Shown: positions 33,601 through 46,060 of the stretch, piece after piece | Layout: every line of letters starts with the position of its first letter | Numbering within the stretch: position 1 is the stretch's first letter | Source of the DNA: Davidsoniella eucalypti | Taxonomy: Eukaryota; Ascomycota; Sordariomycetes; Microascales; Ceratocystidaceae | Direction of reading: 5' to 3' | Assembly (NCBI GenBank): GCA_004009845.1 | Contig: RMBW01000053.1 | Location: 150,182 to 214,181 of the forward strand | DNA length: 64,000 bases | The notes under the pieces: generated by a model | What the model was told of the DNA's origin: nothing | The model's input: only the letters and a program-made list of their open reading frames with translations | The model's database searches: none | Position numbers and translations under genes: made by a program

Positions 33601-36600
33601 AAGATCCGCCATCAGTGCCCCCATTTTCGGGAGATCACAGCGCACGTGTGTAAAATTCGGGGCAGACAAAACAATAGAAACACGCTATATCGAGCGCTAC
33701 TAGTTGATTTCGGTTACTGGTGTAGGCGCCTACAAACCCCCAAGTTTGTTCTTTTGCATTCTATACAAGTACAAAGACACATAGCTGTGCTTGATAGATG
33801 AACACGGACCGTATGCTAGTCTTGTGCCAGAAACCCCCGAAAAAGTCGCTCAAGAGGCATTTATCTTGCTGCTACTGTTGCTTTCCTACCAACGGCATCA
33901 TCCCGACGACATTCCCTTTTCTAGCTGTACTCGATCAGCAACGAGAAAGTCTTATCGCACGGTGTCGGCGGTGATCACGGATGCCATGGCATCCTGTCGA
34001 TAGAGTGAATTACTCTTCATCAGCTCCTCTTTCCTCTGTTCTTGGCCCTCTTCCCCCAGTGCTACCGTACCATTCTTTCGCAGTCGTTTCGCTATTTGGT
34101 AACCCATCTTATCACTAGTCATACAACAACAACTATATTGCACAGCTTGTTGTCTCTGCGCTGGCCAGGAACACACTGGAATCAGGAACAGCCGAGCCAT
34201 TCATCAAATCGCAGCATGGCAAACACGGGGCCACCAAGCCCTAGAAGTACCTTTTGACGTATGAAGCACCTACTTTGTACATGGTTTTGGATGCGTACGT
34301 ATCCTCTGACAGAGTAGATTGTTTTTTGCGTCGGATCAGTTTCGAGCCTAATAATCTTTGTCGTACTAAACTACATATGTAACTACATGTACAATAAATA
34401 CTAGCACTCATACTAATATGCTACACCAGAGATAACATCCACTCCATGACAAAGCCAGAGTAAGAAATTCTACGCCGAGGTTTCAAAATCCCGCGTGTCT
34501 AATCCTACTTCCCCCCCTTGTCTAGTATAAGATGTCATCTCATGTGATCTGGGCTATACATACGTATAAGTCGATGTTCCACTGTCGTACTGAACTCACT
34601 GCTCGTTGCTCGGGGATTAACAATGCCTCAATCGTACTGATATTGGAGTAGATGGCGTCTGAGCAAAGTACGGTGATGGCGCCAAGTGCAGACAAAAACG
34701 GTTAGTTCTGATTCTTATTCACAAACAAAATGAAATGACGGTATTCGTTCCTTGTGCGAGATACCACAGTTCGTTTGCCAAGCTAGTGAACTAGAGTAGA
34801 AACTGAACAGGGTCCTACGCTGTTGCTGCTTTATCTTTGCTTCGATTAGGTTGCTAGAAAGAGAACTCAAGTCCGGGGTACTAAGCTAAGCTAAATACAA
34901 CAGGTTTTTTGCTTTCTTACTTCCATGTATTACATCTCGAGAGATCAAGAGTACGTCGCCGGTCTTGGCTTTCTTGTATTGCGCGCGATCAAGAGAAAAA
35001 CGAAGATATATACACAGCAGATATCATAGAAAGTAACCGTTTATACGCACATACATATATTCAATCTCTACACTGTCCATTTATCGGAACACTCTTTCAG
35101 GACACTCTTTTCTCACATCTTTGCTACTAATCAGAAAAGGGTCTAACCGATAAGATATTGTAATGTCGTGTTCATGCGAAGCACATATACGTTGGGTTAC
35201 AGTGCCGTGCTAATTAGCAACTAGAAACGAGATCCCTTGATCATGTCGGCATGCATAATAAGACATCGTATTATGCCTTTGGCATATCACATTCCAAACG
35301 GCCAGATATCTGATATCTTGATAAGATTCACTTAGCAGTAAATTCAAGATTGCATTGCATACACCGAACAGAATTGCCTTGCTCCCTTATTCGGAAAAGC
35401 TGCATCATACTTCATTCCACTATCCCGTGAGACTTGTTTCTCTCTTACGGTGCTCTGTCTGTATATCCATCTGATTTTGGATAGTATCATATGTGTGAGT
35501 CACACGAGATAACTGCAGTACTGTAGGGAGCAATAATTACAAGTATATATACGTACATATACATAGATAGTACGTTTACTTATACCCGTATCGATAAAGA
35601 ATCAAGCAATCGGTTTGCATTTAAACTCGGGCTTACATGTAGTGGTTTCTAGCTATCTACACCAACATATTTATAAGTCTTTCTTATTAGCCGTCCATAA
35701 GTACAAAATATATGTATTGATGTTGCATAAAAAGTATATACCTTAATCTGCACAGATACTACCATGTCATCTCGTGTAGAGATATTATCTTTCGTACTTT
35801 GTTGGGTTTTGTTTGTGTTTGTTCTAAGCGACATGTGATAGTTACCACCAGTTGTATCAAAGTTTCATATCAGCAGGATCACAGCAAAAGTCAGATAGAA
35901 ACTCAAAAATGTTGCTCTTCTAAGCCTCCCTAGTCTTGACGTAATATCAGTCAACAATGAGCTGGCAATATCAGGTCAAGTGGTGCTTTCTGTAATATCG
36001 CCCAGCACGTAATATCGAGTGGCTAAATATTGCATACAAACATGTAACTAATTTGAAATGCAACTAATGGAACATTGGTTAAGATGTATATTCATCCAAT
36101 ACCGTTGGTTGTTATATGACGAGTTACATATCTTAACAATTTATTTTCATGAGTCAGTACATTTTGCAGGAGCGTATACATAACTCATTTGTTCAACTTT
36201 ACCTATAAAAGTTGATAAATATCCCTTGTTTCTAAGCAGTCAAGGAGCCGTGAAAAGTAGGAAAAATAAGATATTTATAAACAATTTAGATATCACTTCA
36301 TTCAAATAAACGGATTCGCATGCCACAAAACACCGGTCTATCCTCAACGGTCATAGGGATACCAAACATGGAATCAATAGGCTTGAAATCAGCAGGGTAG
36401 AATATTAAGATTGGGGAATGGTAATGGGGGGATATAACGAACAGAGCAGTCGGTAGCTAATAAAACAATGTAGTGAAACAAAGCAAGGCAAGTAAACTCT
36501 AATCTCTCAGCTGAAAAGAATGAAAGAAAAAGGCGATACCTTGACTGCTTTTACATACATACACGCAGTACAGTACATGTATAGTGAAATGATATCCACG

Positions 36601-39600
36601 CTAACAGCATTCCTGACAATAGCTACAGTAATGAGTGAGTGGGGGTGAGAAGATAGGCTTCATCCGAAGCCCAAGAACATTATGGCAGTCAGTGTTCCCT
36701 TCTTTGATCGGCTCCCTATTTCTTTTAGATTAACATGAAGGCCGGGCGTTGAAATAACAATAACAGCGGTGACCAAGTTATCAAAAGCCCTAGAATTTGG
36801 CATTGAATATCTGGCTACAAAGTGAGCCAATATATCTTACCATATGGTGTTGGATACAATGGCTCCCCCTTCCTCGTCAATATACGAACCATGATCGTCG
36901 AATGTCGTTCGTCGGATATTGAGAAGCAAGTAAAGTGCGAGAGCCGGTCCGTAACGCAGATGCAAAAACACCGCATATAGTACAAACCAAGTATCAAGCT
37001 CGCCAGATTTTACCAAAGGGACTTGCTTCTCAACAATATATCCTCGGCAGGCCACTTATCCTTCTTTTCTGCTCATGACATCGTTTGATGTGTTTAGAAA
37101 TTACCAGGTGCTGTATATCCTTGGCTAATAACCGGCTAGCGGAAGTGTCCTTGGAAGTGAGGCTGACAATGCTAGCCAGCAATCTTGAAGGGAACCAGCC
37201 AAGTTCCATCTGGAAGCTATAAATCTGGAGCCGCCAATCTACAGGGCCTGCGAGCCGGTGAAGAGGCAAGCAAGCATTGTATTGGTGCATGCGTCGTGCG
37301 TCTTATACGGGGTAGATGACTTGTTCATATCGACCAGTTGTACATGTGTACATACATCTAAGTTTGACTACCATTGTGAAGACATAATGAAGACTGGCTG
37401 GTTGGCCCGTGGAACCCCGTATCACAACAACAGTGTTCCAGTAGAGCGAGCAACCGGATTTGGCCTTGGTTTCACCTTCACTGCACATACTGCAAAAGAT
37501 TCAAAATAAGCAAGGCTTATGTACGGATTTAGGGGCATGCATGCGGGCAGAAAGTCGGTGTTTTTTAGTATCTTAGTATATGCAGGCGCACTTACCGGTG
37601 CACGGCAACCTGATACACATCTTGCATGTTCGAGATTAAAGCGTGTGATGCTGTGTGGCGTCAAAAAAAAAAAGCAAGCCTATTAAAATTATATATATAT
37701 AATTCTTTTTTTTTGGCTCATTTCTATTTCTGGTCATTAAACAATCCTCGTGCTTGTTTCTGGAAATGACAGCCTGTAGAAAAAAAAAAACCCTACGTAC
37801 AGTGCTTTTTTTGCAGCTGGATTTTTGAAGTAGTCGTTACTATGGCCAGGGGGACCTAGTTCTTGGCTTCTCTTAGTCTTCGTTTGTTTTGCTTAACTCT
37901 CCTGCTAACTATACAGATAGAAAGAGATAATAATAAAAATTGGAAGCCTAGAATGAGAGCAAGGACCCTAGAGTTCAAATGCACTAGCCAATCAACTTGC
38001 GCCACAGCTCAGGAGCCTCAAAAAGGACACTTTCCCTTGCCTTTACTATTTCTATACTACATACTTGTATTTTAGAATATCAAGGAAGCGAAGAAACAAC
38101 AGATGAAGAACGTCAAAGAGCTAGGACGACAGAGTATGTTGGAGGGGGGTTCAGGCCATCTCAGGCCGCCCTTAGCCTGTAAAGCAAGCCGTAAATACAC
38201 AAGTGGAGAGCTATTCTTTGCGCTTTTTTCTTTGTGTTTTTAGGTAAGGGGACCTGGTTATGTTGACTGGGAAACTAGCCTGCATATGAAATCCTCAATC
38301 TAGGGCCAGCCCAGCCTCTAGTGATGTTCGTAAATTGTTAACGAAAGGGAAGACCACGATAGTGGTCTCAAACAGCACTAATGCACGCAGTGCGTGGCTT
38401 TGCATTATTTATCTCTTTAACGGTCGATCGGCGGCTAGAGAATTTAGCACAATAAAAACATATAGCTCTATTTATTGAAGAAATGACTTGGCTGCAGAAA
38501 GAATCCAAATCCAACCGCCAACGCTTACACTTGATGTTAGGGTTAATATACACGTACGAGCGTTGCCACTTTTAATCTGTTTTTATTTTATTAACTATAG
38601 TTATCCAAAAGGAAGAACAATATATGACTCTATCTTTAGCGAATAATATGAATCCCAGTGTTTCTATTGGCACTATTACTGCTTCTAATGCTGCTAAAGA
38701 CGGATTGACCATCTGACGGCTTCGAACAGACCATCCAGCGGTACTAGCACACTGAAAGGAGATAAAGTGTACCACACGTACATATATCAGAACAAATTAA
38801 TCTTTTGACATTTGCAAATCCAAACAATATGTATGGCACTAGAACGCAATTTAGAACAAGAGGAATTCCTTCTCTTGCCTCAAGCTCTTGTGATTAACGG
38901 GCTGATATGATCATTAGCATCAACTTGTCGCTTCGTGTTCGCGTGGCAAGCGGCATTTCAACCTGACTAGTCGATCGTCAGGAGCACGATAGAAGAACTA
39001 CTAGAATAACTTTGGCGAGGTGCAATGAGGGCAACGAACCGAATAAAACACTAAAAGGCCTGACTGATTCGTTGGACAAAAGGACTTGGTTTGTTCATTC
39101 GACGAGTTGGGTTCAAGGAATGCCCAGGCCAAGCTGGTAGTGATAGAAAGCGGGAACAGAGAAAAACTAGAAGGCTTGACGAGGAAAGGGGAGCCTAGTT
39201 CATACCAGAGTGAAAGCGCCACGGGTGAAGGGCAAGTTTTTCAGTTTGTTACTTTCTTGACAAGAATCCAATATTCTCGGCTTTACAACGCTACATGAAT
39301 CATGGTGAGGATCGTCTGAACGATGTAGGCTCAAGGAAACATCATTAAGGGCTGGTCAATGTCTAGTTACGGAATTAGTACATTATACTGAAAACATTGA
39401 GAACCCACCTACAGACGGTGTAGTTGTAAAATACGCCAAGACAGGGCTATATATTATTACCATTGAATGATATCTTATAGAGCAACTGAGGAACTTCGTC
39501 GCCAAGAACTTGGACGATCTCACCCTCTTTTTCGAGCACCAAGAAAAAAATCAGTCGATAAATTAATAATGAGCATCGATTTCAATAGCTTAGTGAACGG

Positions 39601-42100
39601 ACTTTATTAATTGACATAAGAGATGCGCTATTGTAAAATCTACTCTAAGCCAATAAGCCGTATAAAGAAAAAATTACGCACAAACGGATTAGCATATTGC
39701 AATTAAACAAAAAGAGTCTTCCATGGCGCAGGCGCCGCCATTCAAAGTTCAAGTGGCTGGCACCAACAAGAGGATGGAAGATTTAGGAACCATATTAGCT
39801 CATAAAAAAATCAAGAAGAATAACTTTGTCTAGGCACACCAACAAAAGCACTGACACACTATTGACCTTTCTCGCCTCATGATATTAAAGATTATTTCAC
39901 GGATTCCACAACTCAAGATTAGAATGGAAGCCAAAGCCAAGAGGTGCGGCACAGAGTTTTCCAGTGATTGAAACAATTGATTGAATATGCGTTGGAAGAT
40001 AATAACCTTCTTATCCTTTGTTGTAAAGAAAAATATTAAAGATATATAATATAAAGTGTATAAAGGAAAACTAATATGTTGCAAACCTAGCAAAAGAGTT
40101 ACAATCACATGATCGCAAAGCTAATGGAACTCTGCATATACGCCCAGGGTTCACAACGGCAACCTGTCCAAAGACGAAAAAATACCCTTCGTCGTGGGTT
40201 TTTAAGAGCGGCCAGCGACATATCACCAATGTCGCTGTCCATTCTCTCGCATCTATTGATTTAGTTCATGATGCACCCATTTTCAGAGTTTTGGTTTATT
40301 ACGTGATTCGGAACAACTGGGAACACTTGGTCACTTTCGTCTTCTCTTTGTAACTACTAGGGTTCTTAGGGTTGTTCCATTTTGTAGATGTCTTCCACTG
40401 TGCTCGTTAACAATACCAATTATATTTCCAAAAGGGTTCACAACAGCGTAATGTCTCGATTCTGCTGTGATCTGAAGCCGGTGAAACGAAGCCACCTAAA
40501 ACATCACTATAAGATAACGATATACTTTGATAGGATACAATATTTCAGGGATTTGTTTTTTTAGTGGATTGTTTACGCTATTGTCTGTAGGCTACAGTGC
40601 GATTTAGCAGTTTATGGAGGGCTACTTTGCTTACGGGCTGTCAATCGATGACATACATTTTGGACATTTTGGTGTGTTTATGTTTTGCTGGCCCAATCCA
40701 GAATTCAAAATCCAACAGCAACCAACTCAGCCCTGCCCCTGTTGGTTGTGGCCCTGCCAATCTCGCATAGTACCACCGACTACTTGGCCGTGCACTATCG
40801 CTTGGGCCGTGATGCAGGTACCACTCAGGTACTTATCACACCCGCTCCGTCCCTTGCAGTCATTATCTCTAGTTTAATTTTCAGTACTAGATGCGACTTT
40901 TCATGAGCCAACTCAATAAACCTGGGCCGTACTTTCCGGAAGCCAGCCAGCAACAGCACTAGCAAAAGCTAAGGAAGAAAAAAAAAAAAAGCAAACACGG
41001 CGATGGCACAGGACAAGAAGAAGAAATGAAAATATCGCGAGGTGCGAAGACCTCTGTTACCCTGGGCAATAGTCACGAGACCTCAATTATAAGGGATTTT
41101 ACTGAGCTGAAAACAAAAGCAAAATATAATATCACAGGATAAGCATATTGGCAATGTTGGAGATAGATACGAGATAAGTCGTATTATAGCGGAATGATGA
41201 AAAAGGTACATGTAGGCTACAACCAGATACAAAAATGTGATAGAGAGAATTACGAGGAAGAGGAAAAAAGAAGAAGATTAAACCATATGGATGGACTATT
41301 CCTTCCCTTCTCTGGTGGATTCCTTTGTGGGCTCCTTCCTCTGGCCGTTGCGATTGCGACAGACCGAAAGAAGCAGTCGCCGCCCAAGCCCAGAAGGTGG
41401 ACAGGGCATTCAAAATTCATTTATTTTGCAGGCCACCACCAAATCAATACCTTTTTAGCAGCACACCATCAAGAAGTTGAGTTCAAGCAACACAAAAAGC
41501 CCATTGCGGAACTAAATACTGTACTGTAGGATATAGAACACAGAACTATAGGATTTGATTTCTGTTATTTTTGAAAACGACAAAATCGGCCTGACAATCC
41601 CCTGCATTTGTCTGGCGCAATACTTTGTTTTCTCGCTGCAGAGCAATCCAGCATCAGCATGGAAACACGAGGGCAAAAGGCGGCAGGAGACGATGGGCCA
41701 GCTGGCACTAAGCTACGATGATGTTGCAATTACCAAGATCTATTGTTGATGTTGCTGTTGTTGCTGGCGGTCTTTCCTAAGCTAGGGCAGGCCAGAGAAG
41801 AAGCAGCAAAACGGCACTGCCAGATTTTCCTGGCTGATTTGACTGATTTCGTGGAAAATAAAAAGATTAAAAAAGCAGCTGGAGTAATCGCAGCGTTGTA
41901 GTGACAGTCAAAACGACCCTGGTCGGCGTTGGCTTGAGTGTTTTTTTATGGATGATTATTGTTCTTTCTATTCTTTTTTGATTTGGGCAACAAGTAGGCA
42001 TAGCAAACACAATAAACAGGCGGAAAAAAAGAAAAAAAAGAAAAAAAAAGAATAAAGCTCCTGCGCAGGTACCTGGCTTCAACGAACAAGGACCCTGGAC

Positions 42101-43183
42101 CAGGCCTGGCCTCCCATTCATATTGATGCATTTGCCCACTCTTTCCCTCTTTCCTGCGCTCGTTTTCTTTCTCTTCCTCTTTTCCTTCTTCTTTGTTCGT
42201 CGTCTTTGCATTTTGCTTTCTGTGTCGTCCTTCGCACTCGCTGCCCTGGCACGCAAGTCCTGTCACTTCCTCCCTTCTCCTCCCATCCATCATCACCTTC
42301 TTTTGGTGCATTTCCAGCTGTGAGAATTCTCTTCGTCGTCCGAGAATCTCGTTTCTGGTCTTGAGCCGTCCACTCTTTTGTTTTGCGTCTTGTATTGTTA
42401 TTGTCTCGTGTGCTTGTGTGTTTACGTCGCTGCGAAGCTTCATTGTTTTACTGCTAGCAGCCATTCTCTCTATCATTCAGTCCGTCCATCTGCCGCCCGC
42501 CTGCCTGCGTTGTGCCTTTCCGCCGAGATCATCACCATCTCAACTCACTCACCCAACCCGCTTGCTTTGATTTATCCGCGTCCTCTTATTCGACAACTCT
42601 CTATCCCACCTCCACCTCCATCTCTCTCTCTCTGCCTTGTTGCTTCCGACAAGCCAGTGTGCCGATCACCCGCTGCATCTTCATCGATTAGTTCGCCCCC
42701 AATTGTGTTTTCAATTCGTTACAGCTGCGGCGACTAGTTTTTGTTTCCCTTTTCTAGTCTAACTCAACTGTCTTTGTTGTTTGTTTGTTTGATTGACGGA
42801 CTGCTTTGTCTGCCGCGCTGTCCCTTTTTTCTTCCGCCATTTTAGTCGGTACGTCCAATATCTTTTCTCGCCTCTTATCAGTTTTGCCGCCCTGATATAT
42901 CAATCACTACTACACCACACATCGCTTGATTATCTGTTTCCGGGACTTGCTATTAACGATTATCCCGTCTGCAGATTTTAATCACCATCCCCAAATACCC
43001 ACCCAAACCTATCGTTTTTGTTTGAATCTGCGCTGGTTATTGCGAAGCGTTGAGTTTTGCTACTGCTTTTTTTTCTCCAGTTCCGGCTCTCTTTTTATTC
43101 ATGCGATCGTTGATTTACTCGAATGCTTTGTCTTTGAATTGCTTCCTTTTTTGTAAACCAACTGCCGCCGTGCGGCGATTTCC
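42101..43183 (+). promoter_or_regulatory. Pyrimidine-rich leader of the 958-residue gene
   Basis: About 1 kb in which C and T dominate the plus strand, with many CTTT, CTCT and TCC runs and several short upstream open frames (for example 42,793-42,981). It ends at the ATG at 43,184. I interpret it as a long 5' leader with possible uORF control. An unseen 5' UTR intron is possible. Confidence 0.5.
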
Positions 43184-46060
43184 ATGAATATGGCGACCGC
43201 CGACTATAGCCTGGAGCCTGCCTCCGTAATATCCGCAGAGCCCATGACGAAACACCGTTCTCGTCCTTCCAAGAGCCAATCTTGCGATCCGCTTGCTATG
43301 CCTCGATCTTCTACTATTGTACCGCCACCACCGATCCCTCATTTCGTCTTCCCAATGACACCTGCTTCGCCACCCGCGTCAGCGAAACGAAGACCTCACT
43401 CCGCCATGGGCCCCGAGACCATGGGATCTAGCTTCGGCGGTGCCGGCAAGAACCATCCTGCTTTGCCTGCCTTTAGCTTTAACCCTGGTGCTGCTTTTCC
43501 TGCATTTCTTTCACCAGACTCGAGCAAATTCCTCAGCCCACCCGAGTCTCCCATGACACCCTCAAACACTTCCTCCACAGTCGCAAACAACCCACCTTCA
43601 CCAAGGGCTTTGTCTGCTAATAAACCAGGCCATGGCCATCGAAGAGGCGGCAGTGAGTTTGTTGGCGGAAGCATTCGTGGTGGTGACTCTATTCAAGTGC
43701 TGGGAATCAGCCCTACAAAGTCAGAAAGCGGTTTCGATGTGCCACCAGAGCTCAAACTTCCCAGCGGTCCTCCTGCGGGCCGTAGAGGTCATGCTCATAG
43801 ACGATCGACAGCCATCTCGAGTCACGATATCTCCAAAATCATGGTTTCCATGAAACCCATTGATCACGGCCACAGCGCGCCTAATAGTCCCACTGACTTT
43901 GAACGCCGTGAACAAATGACTTCATTGAACATGATTTTGCCTACATTAACGACCGAAGCCAAGCCTGAGATCGAAGTAGAAGATGTTGTTGTTACACCCA
44001 TCGCATCATCTCCAGTAAAGATAGAAGTCCTTGCTGCGCCTTTGCCGTCAACTCCACCACCAGCAAACCCCAGATCACGGGTTGGCTTCGCAGAGACTGT
44101 TGAGGTTATTCCTAGGCCATTATCTATGGCCTCTATAGATACTACCATAACTGTTACTGGTAGATTAGGCCACTCTGTTACAGGTAGCATATCGTCTGTG
44201 ATATCCAGCCTACCCACTGTGCAAGACGAGCAGCAGATTATCATCACTGCTCCATCTCCGCCTCCCGCACCTGCCGCCAAATCTCCTACTCGCCCCGTTC
44301 TAGAGTCTAGACCAAGCACTGCTGGTGCTATTCTTGACCAGATGAGCAAGCAAGGCCGCACGACCTTCGATGCTTCCGCTGCCAAGCGCCGAAACTCGAT
44401 ACCTACCCTTCTCAACATTCCCGAGCCCTCTGAAGAAGAAAAGGCCGCCCTTAGAAACATTAAGTCGCCCAAGCGCTGGTCATTCTTCGGTCTCGATTCT
44501 TCCAAGACACGCCCTTATAGTTCCGGCTCGAGCGACTCGAACCGTAAGCGCTCTTCAGAAAAGCCCTCTGCTCCAGTCGAGGCTAAGTTGGAGACTGCCG
44601 AAATTGAAGAACTCCCCAAGAAGCGAAAGTCTAAGAAGAAGAAGAAGAGCAAGGGAAAGGGCAAAGGCAAGGGCTGGGCTGTCAATATCATTGGCCGCAA
44701 GTCTAAGCATCAAGTTCGCAAGTGTGCAAGTGGTAATCTGCGTTCGCCTACTCCTACTCAAGCAGACATTCCAACAGCATCTTTGGAGGATTGTATTGCT
44801 CCTGAATCCAACGAAGTCATGGACCCCGAAGTCGTATCAGCATCTGCCATTCCCATCATTGAATTAGACGACGATACCTCCAAGGTCAAGCGCTCCGACG
44901 AAGAATCTTCCTTCGCTATGATCGACCTTGATGCCGCTCTCGGCCCATTCAACACTCCTCTTGCCCCCAACCCTGAGTGGGAGGCTGCGCAACGTGCCGC
45001 TGGCAACATCAAGCGCAAGCTTCATAGCGCCCAGGGCATGAAGGGATTCTCCGGTCCTGGTATGCACTACCACCGTAGAACGGAGAGTGCCCCTGAGATG
45101 GTTCCATTTGAGAGAAGTGGATTTGGTGTTCACCGTTTTGGCAGCAACTCAACCATGGCCGATGTCTTCGAAGAAGACGAGGAGGAAGATGAAGATGACG
45201 ACGATGAAACTCTGGACAGTGATTCTAGCAGCAGCAGATCAGCAGACATTACGCCTACTGGGCGCACGCCTATTCAGCACGCTAGCTCAGTGGCGTCAAT
45301 GGCCACTACTGCCGAGGACAACGTCCCTGCTACGCCTTCTGGCCCTCGCCCGTCTGCCATGATTTCTCTTCTTCCCGAAGTTCCTGCCCTGATGATCAAG
45401 AACGAAGCATCCAGCGCTTCTCTGAAGACGGACCTCTCATCCGAAGACATTCTATATGCTCCGCGTGGCTCTGCTTTCATGAACGATTCGCCCTGTAACT
45501 CCGTGACTCCTTCTCCCCGTCGGTTATTTGTCGCCAAGGACCTTACTCCCGTCACTGTGAGCCCTCTTCAGCTACCTTGTAGCCAGCCTCCAGTCAGTCC
45601 TTATGCCGTCAGTCAGGGTTCTTCCTTCCCTTCACCAATGTCACCCATATCGTATGATGCTCAGTGTATTTCCACGGCGCCCTCATCTATCAACGATGAA
45701 AACACCTTCCAATCGTTACTTAGAGGCGAGCCCGGACCAGAGGTACGTTTGTCAGTTGATATCCCTTCACTGACTTCTACCAACTCTGCCGGTACCCGCG
45801 AAAGCATCATCCACTATCCTAACCGCCCTAACGCACACTTCCGCGAGGAGCGTCCTGTTTCCGTATCCTCTGCTTTTGGCCGCCGTAGATCCAGTCTGGC
45901 CAGCCTCAGCAGACTTATCAACAGCTCTCATGGTGAGCGCAGCAAGCTCTCGATGGAGATTCCTCTTGATGAACTGGATGAGCGGAAGAGCAAGCCTAGC
46001 CGCGCTAAGCGTATTAGCCGTCTAGTGCAATTTTGGAAGCCTAAGGAGACATCGACTTAA
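43184..46060 (+). CDS. Large disordered Ser/Pro-rich protein, conserved-type ascomycete hypothetical
   Basis: Single exon, 958 residues, starting MNMATADYSLEPASVIS. It is rich in Ser, Pro and Thr, with many RRxS and SP/TP sites (CDK/AGC-kinase-like), and no signal peptide or membrane helix. A very basic Lys/Gly block lies at about 478-505 (KKRKSKKKKKSKGKGKGKG), resembling a nuclear localisation signal. A run of Asp/Glu lies at about 662-684. The C-terminus is basic with aromatic residues (SRAKRISRLVQFWKPKE). Similar proteins may be labelled 'cell wall proline-rich protein' in other fungi, but that label does not fit the absence of a signal peptide. Function unknown; an intracellular phosphoregulated scaffold is a guess. 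Confidence 0.85.
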   Translation: MNMATADYSLEPASVISAEPMTKHRSRPSKSQSCDPLAMPRSSTIVPPPPIPHFVFPMTPASPPASAKRRPHSAMGPETMGSSFGGAGKNHPALPAFSFNPGAAFPAFLSPDSSKFLSPPESPMTPSNTSSTVANNPPSPRALSANKPGHGHRRGGSEFVGGSIRGGDSIQVLGISPTKSESGFDVPPELKLPSGPPAGRRGHAHRRSTAISSHDISKIMVSMKPIDHGHSAPNSPTDFERREQMTSLNMILPTLTTEAKPEIEVEDVVVTPIASSPVKIEVLAAPLPSTPPPANPRSRVGFAETVEVIPRPLSMASIDTTITVTGRLGHSVTGSISSVISSLPTVQDEQQIIITAPSPPPAPAAKSPTRPVLESRPSTAGAILDQMSKQGRTTFDASAAKRRNSIPTLLNIPEPSEEEKAALRNIKSPKRWSFFGLDSSKTRPYSSGSSDSNRKRSSEKPSAPVEAKLETAEIEELPKKRKSKKKKKSKGKGKGKGWAVNIIGRKSKHQVRKCASGNLRSPTPTQADIPTASLEDCIAPESNEVMDPEVVSASAIPIIELDDDTSKVKRSDEESSFAMIDLDAALGPFNTPLAPNPEWEAAQRAAGNIKRKLHSAQGMKGFSGPGMHYHRRTESAPEMVPFERSGFGVHRFGSNSTMADVFEEDEEEDEDDDDETLDSDSSSSRSADITPTGRTPIQHASSVASMATTAEDNVPATPSGPRPSAMISLLPEVPALMIKNEASSASLKTDLSSEDILYAPRGSAFMNDSPCNSVTPSPRRLFVAKDLTPVTVSPLQLPCSQPPVSPYAVSQGSSFPSPMSPISYDAQCISTAPSSINDENTFQSLLRGEPGPEVRLSVDIPSLTSTNSAGTRESIIHYPNRPNAHFREERPVSVSSAFGRRRSSLASLSRLINSSHGERSKLSMEIPLDELDERKSKPSRAKRISRLVQFWKPKETST

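Larger units (their letters stand above)
28824..42100. other. Gene-poor AT-rich region of about 13 kb
   Basis: No intact gene can be supported on either strand. Base composition is visibly more AT-rich than the flanking gene blocks, and open frames are mostly under 110 codons. The longest, 192 codons at 29,776-30,354 plus, has no recognisable features. Minus-strand segments at about 33.0-30.2 kb and 37.7-36.8 kb keep protein-like stretches interrupted by stops and may be relics of genes. Contains a telomere-like cluster at 29,119-29,157 and a poly-T run at 31,520-31,537. Confidence 0.55.

Noticed and set aside
37945..38035. tRNA-like TGGCGCAAGTTG...TAGTGCATTTGA on the minus strand
   Set aside because: T arm lacks TTCRA and the acceptor ends do not pair; too weak even for a SINE claim.
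38345..38400. Small inverted repeats (AGACCAC/GTGGTCT; GCACGCAGTGCGTG)
   Set aside because: Short stems with no target duplication or second copy; no terminator or element can be argued.
41946..42476. 176-codon minus frame rich in Arg/Lys/Glu
   Set aside because: Antisense reading of the pyrimidine-rich leader of the plus-strand gene.
43864..44505. 213-codon minus-strand frame inside the disordered-protein gene
   Set aside because: Antisense shadow of a GC-rich coding exon with a consistent reading frame on the plus strand.
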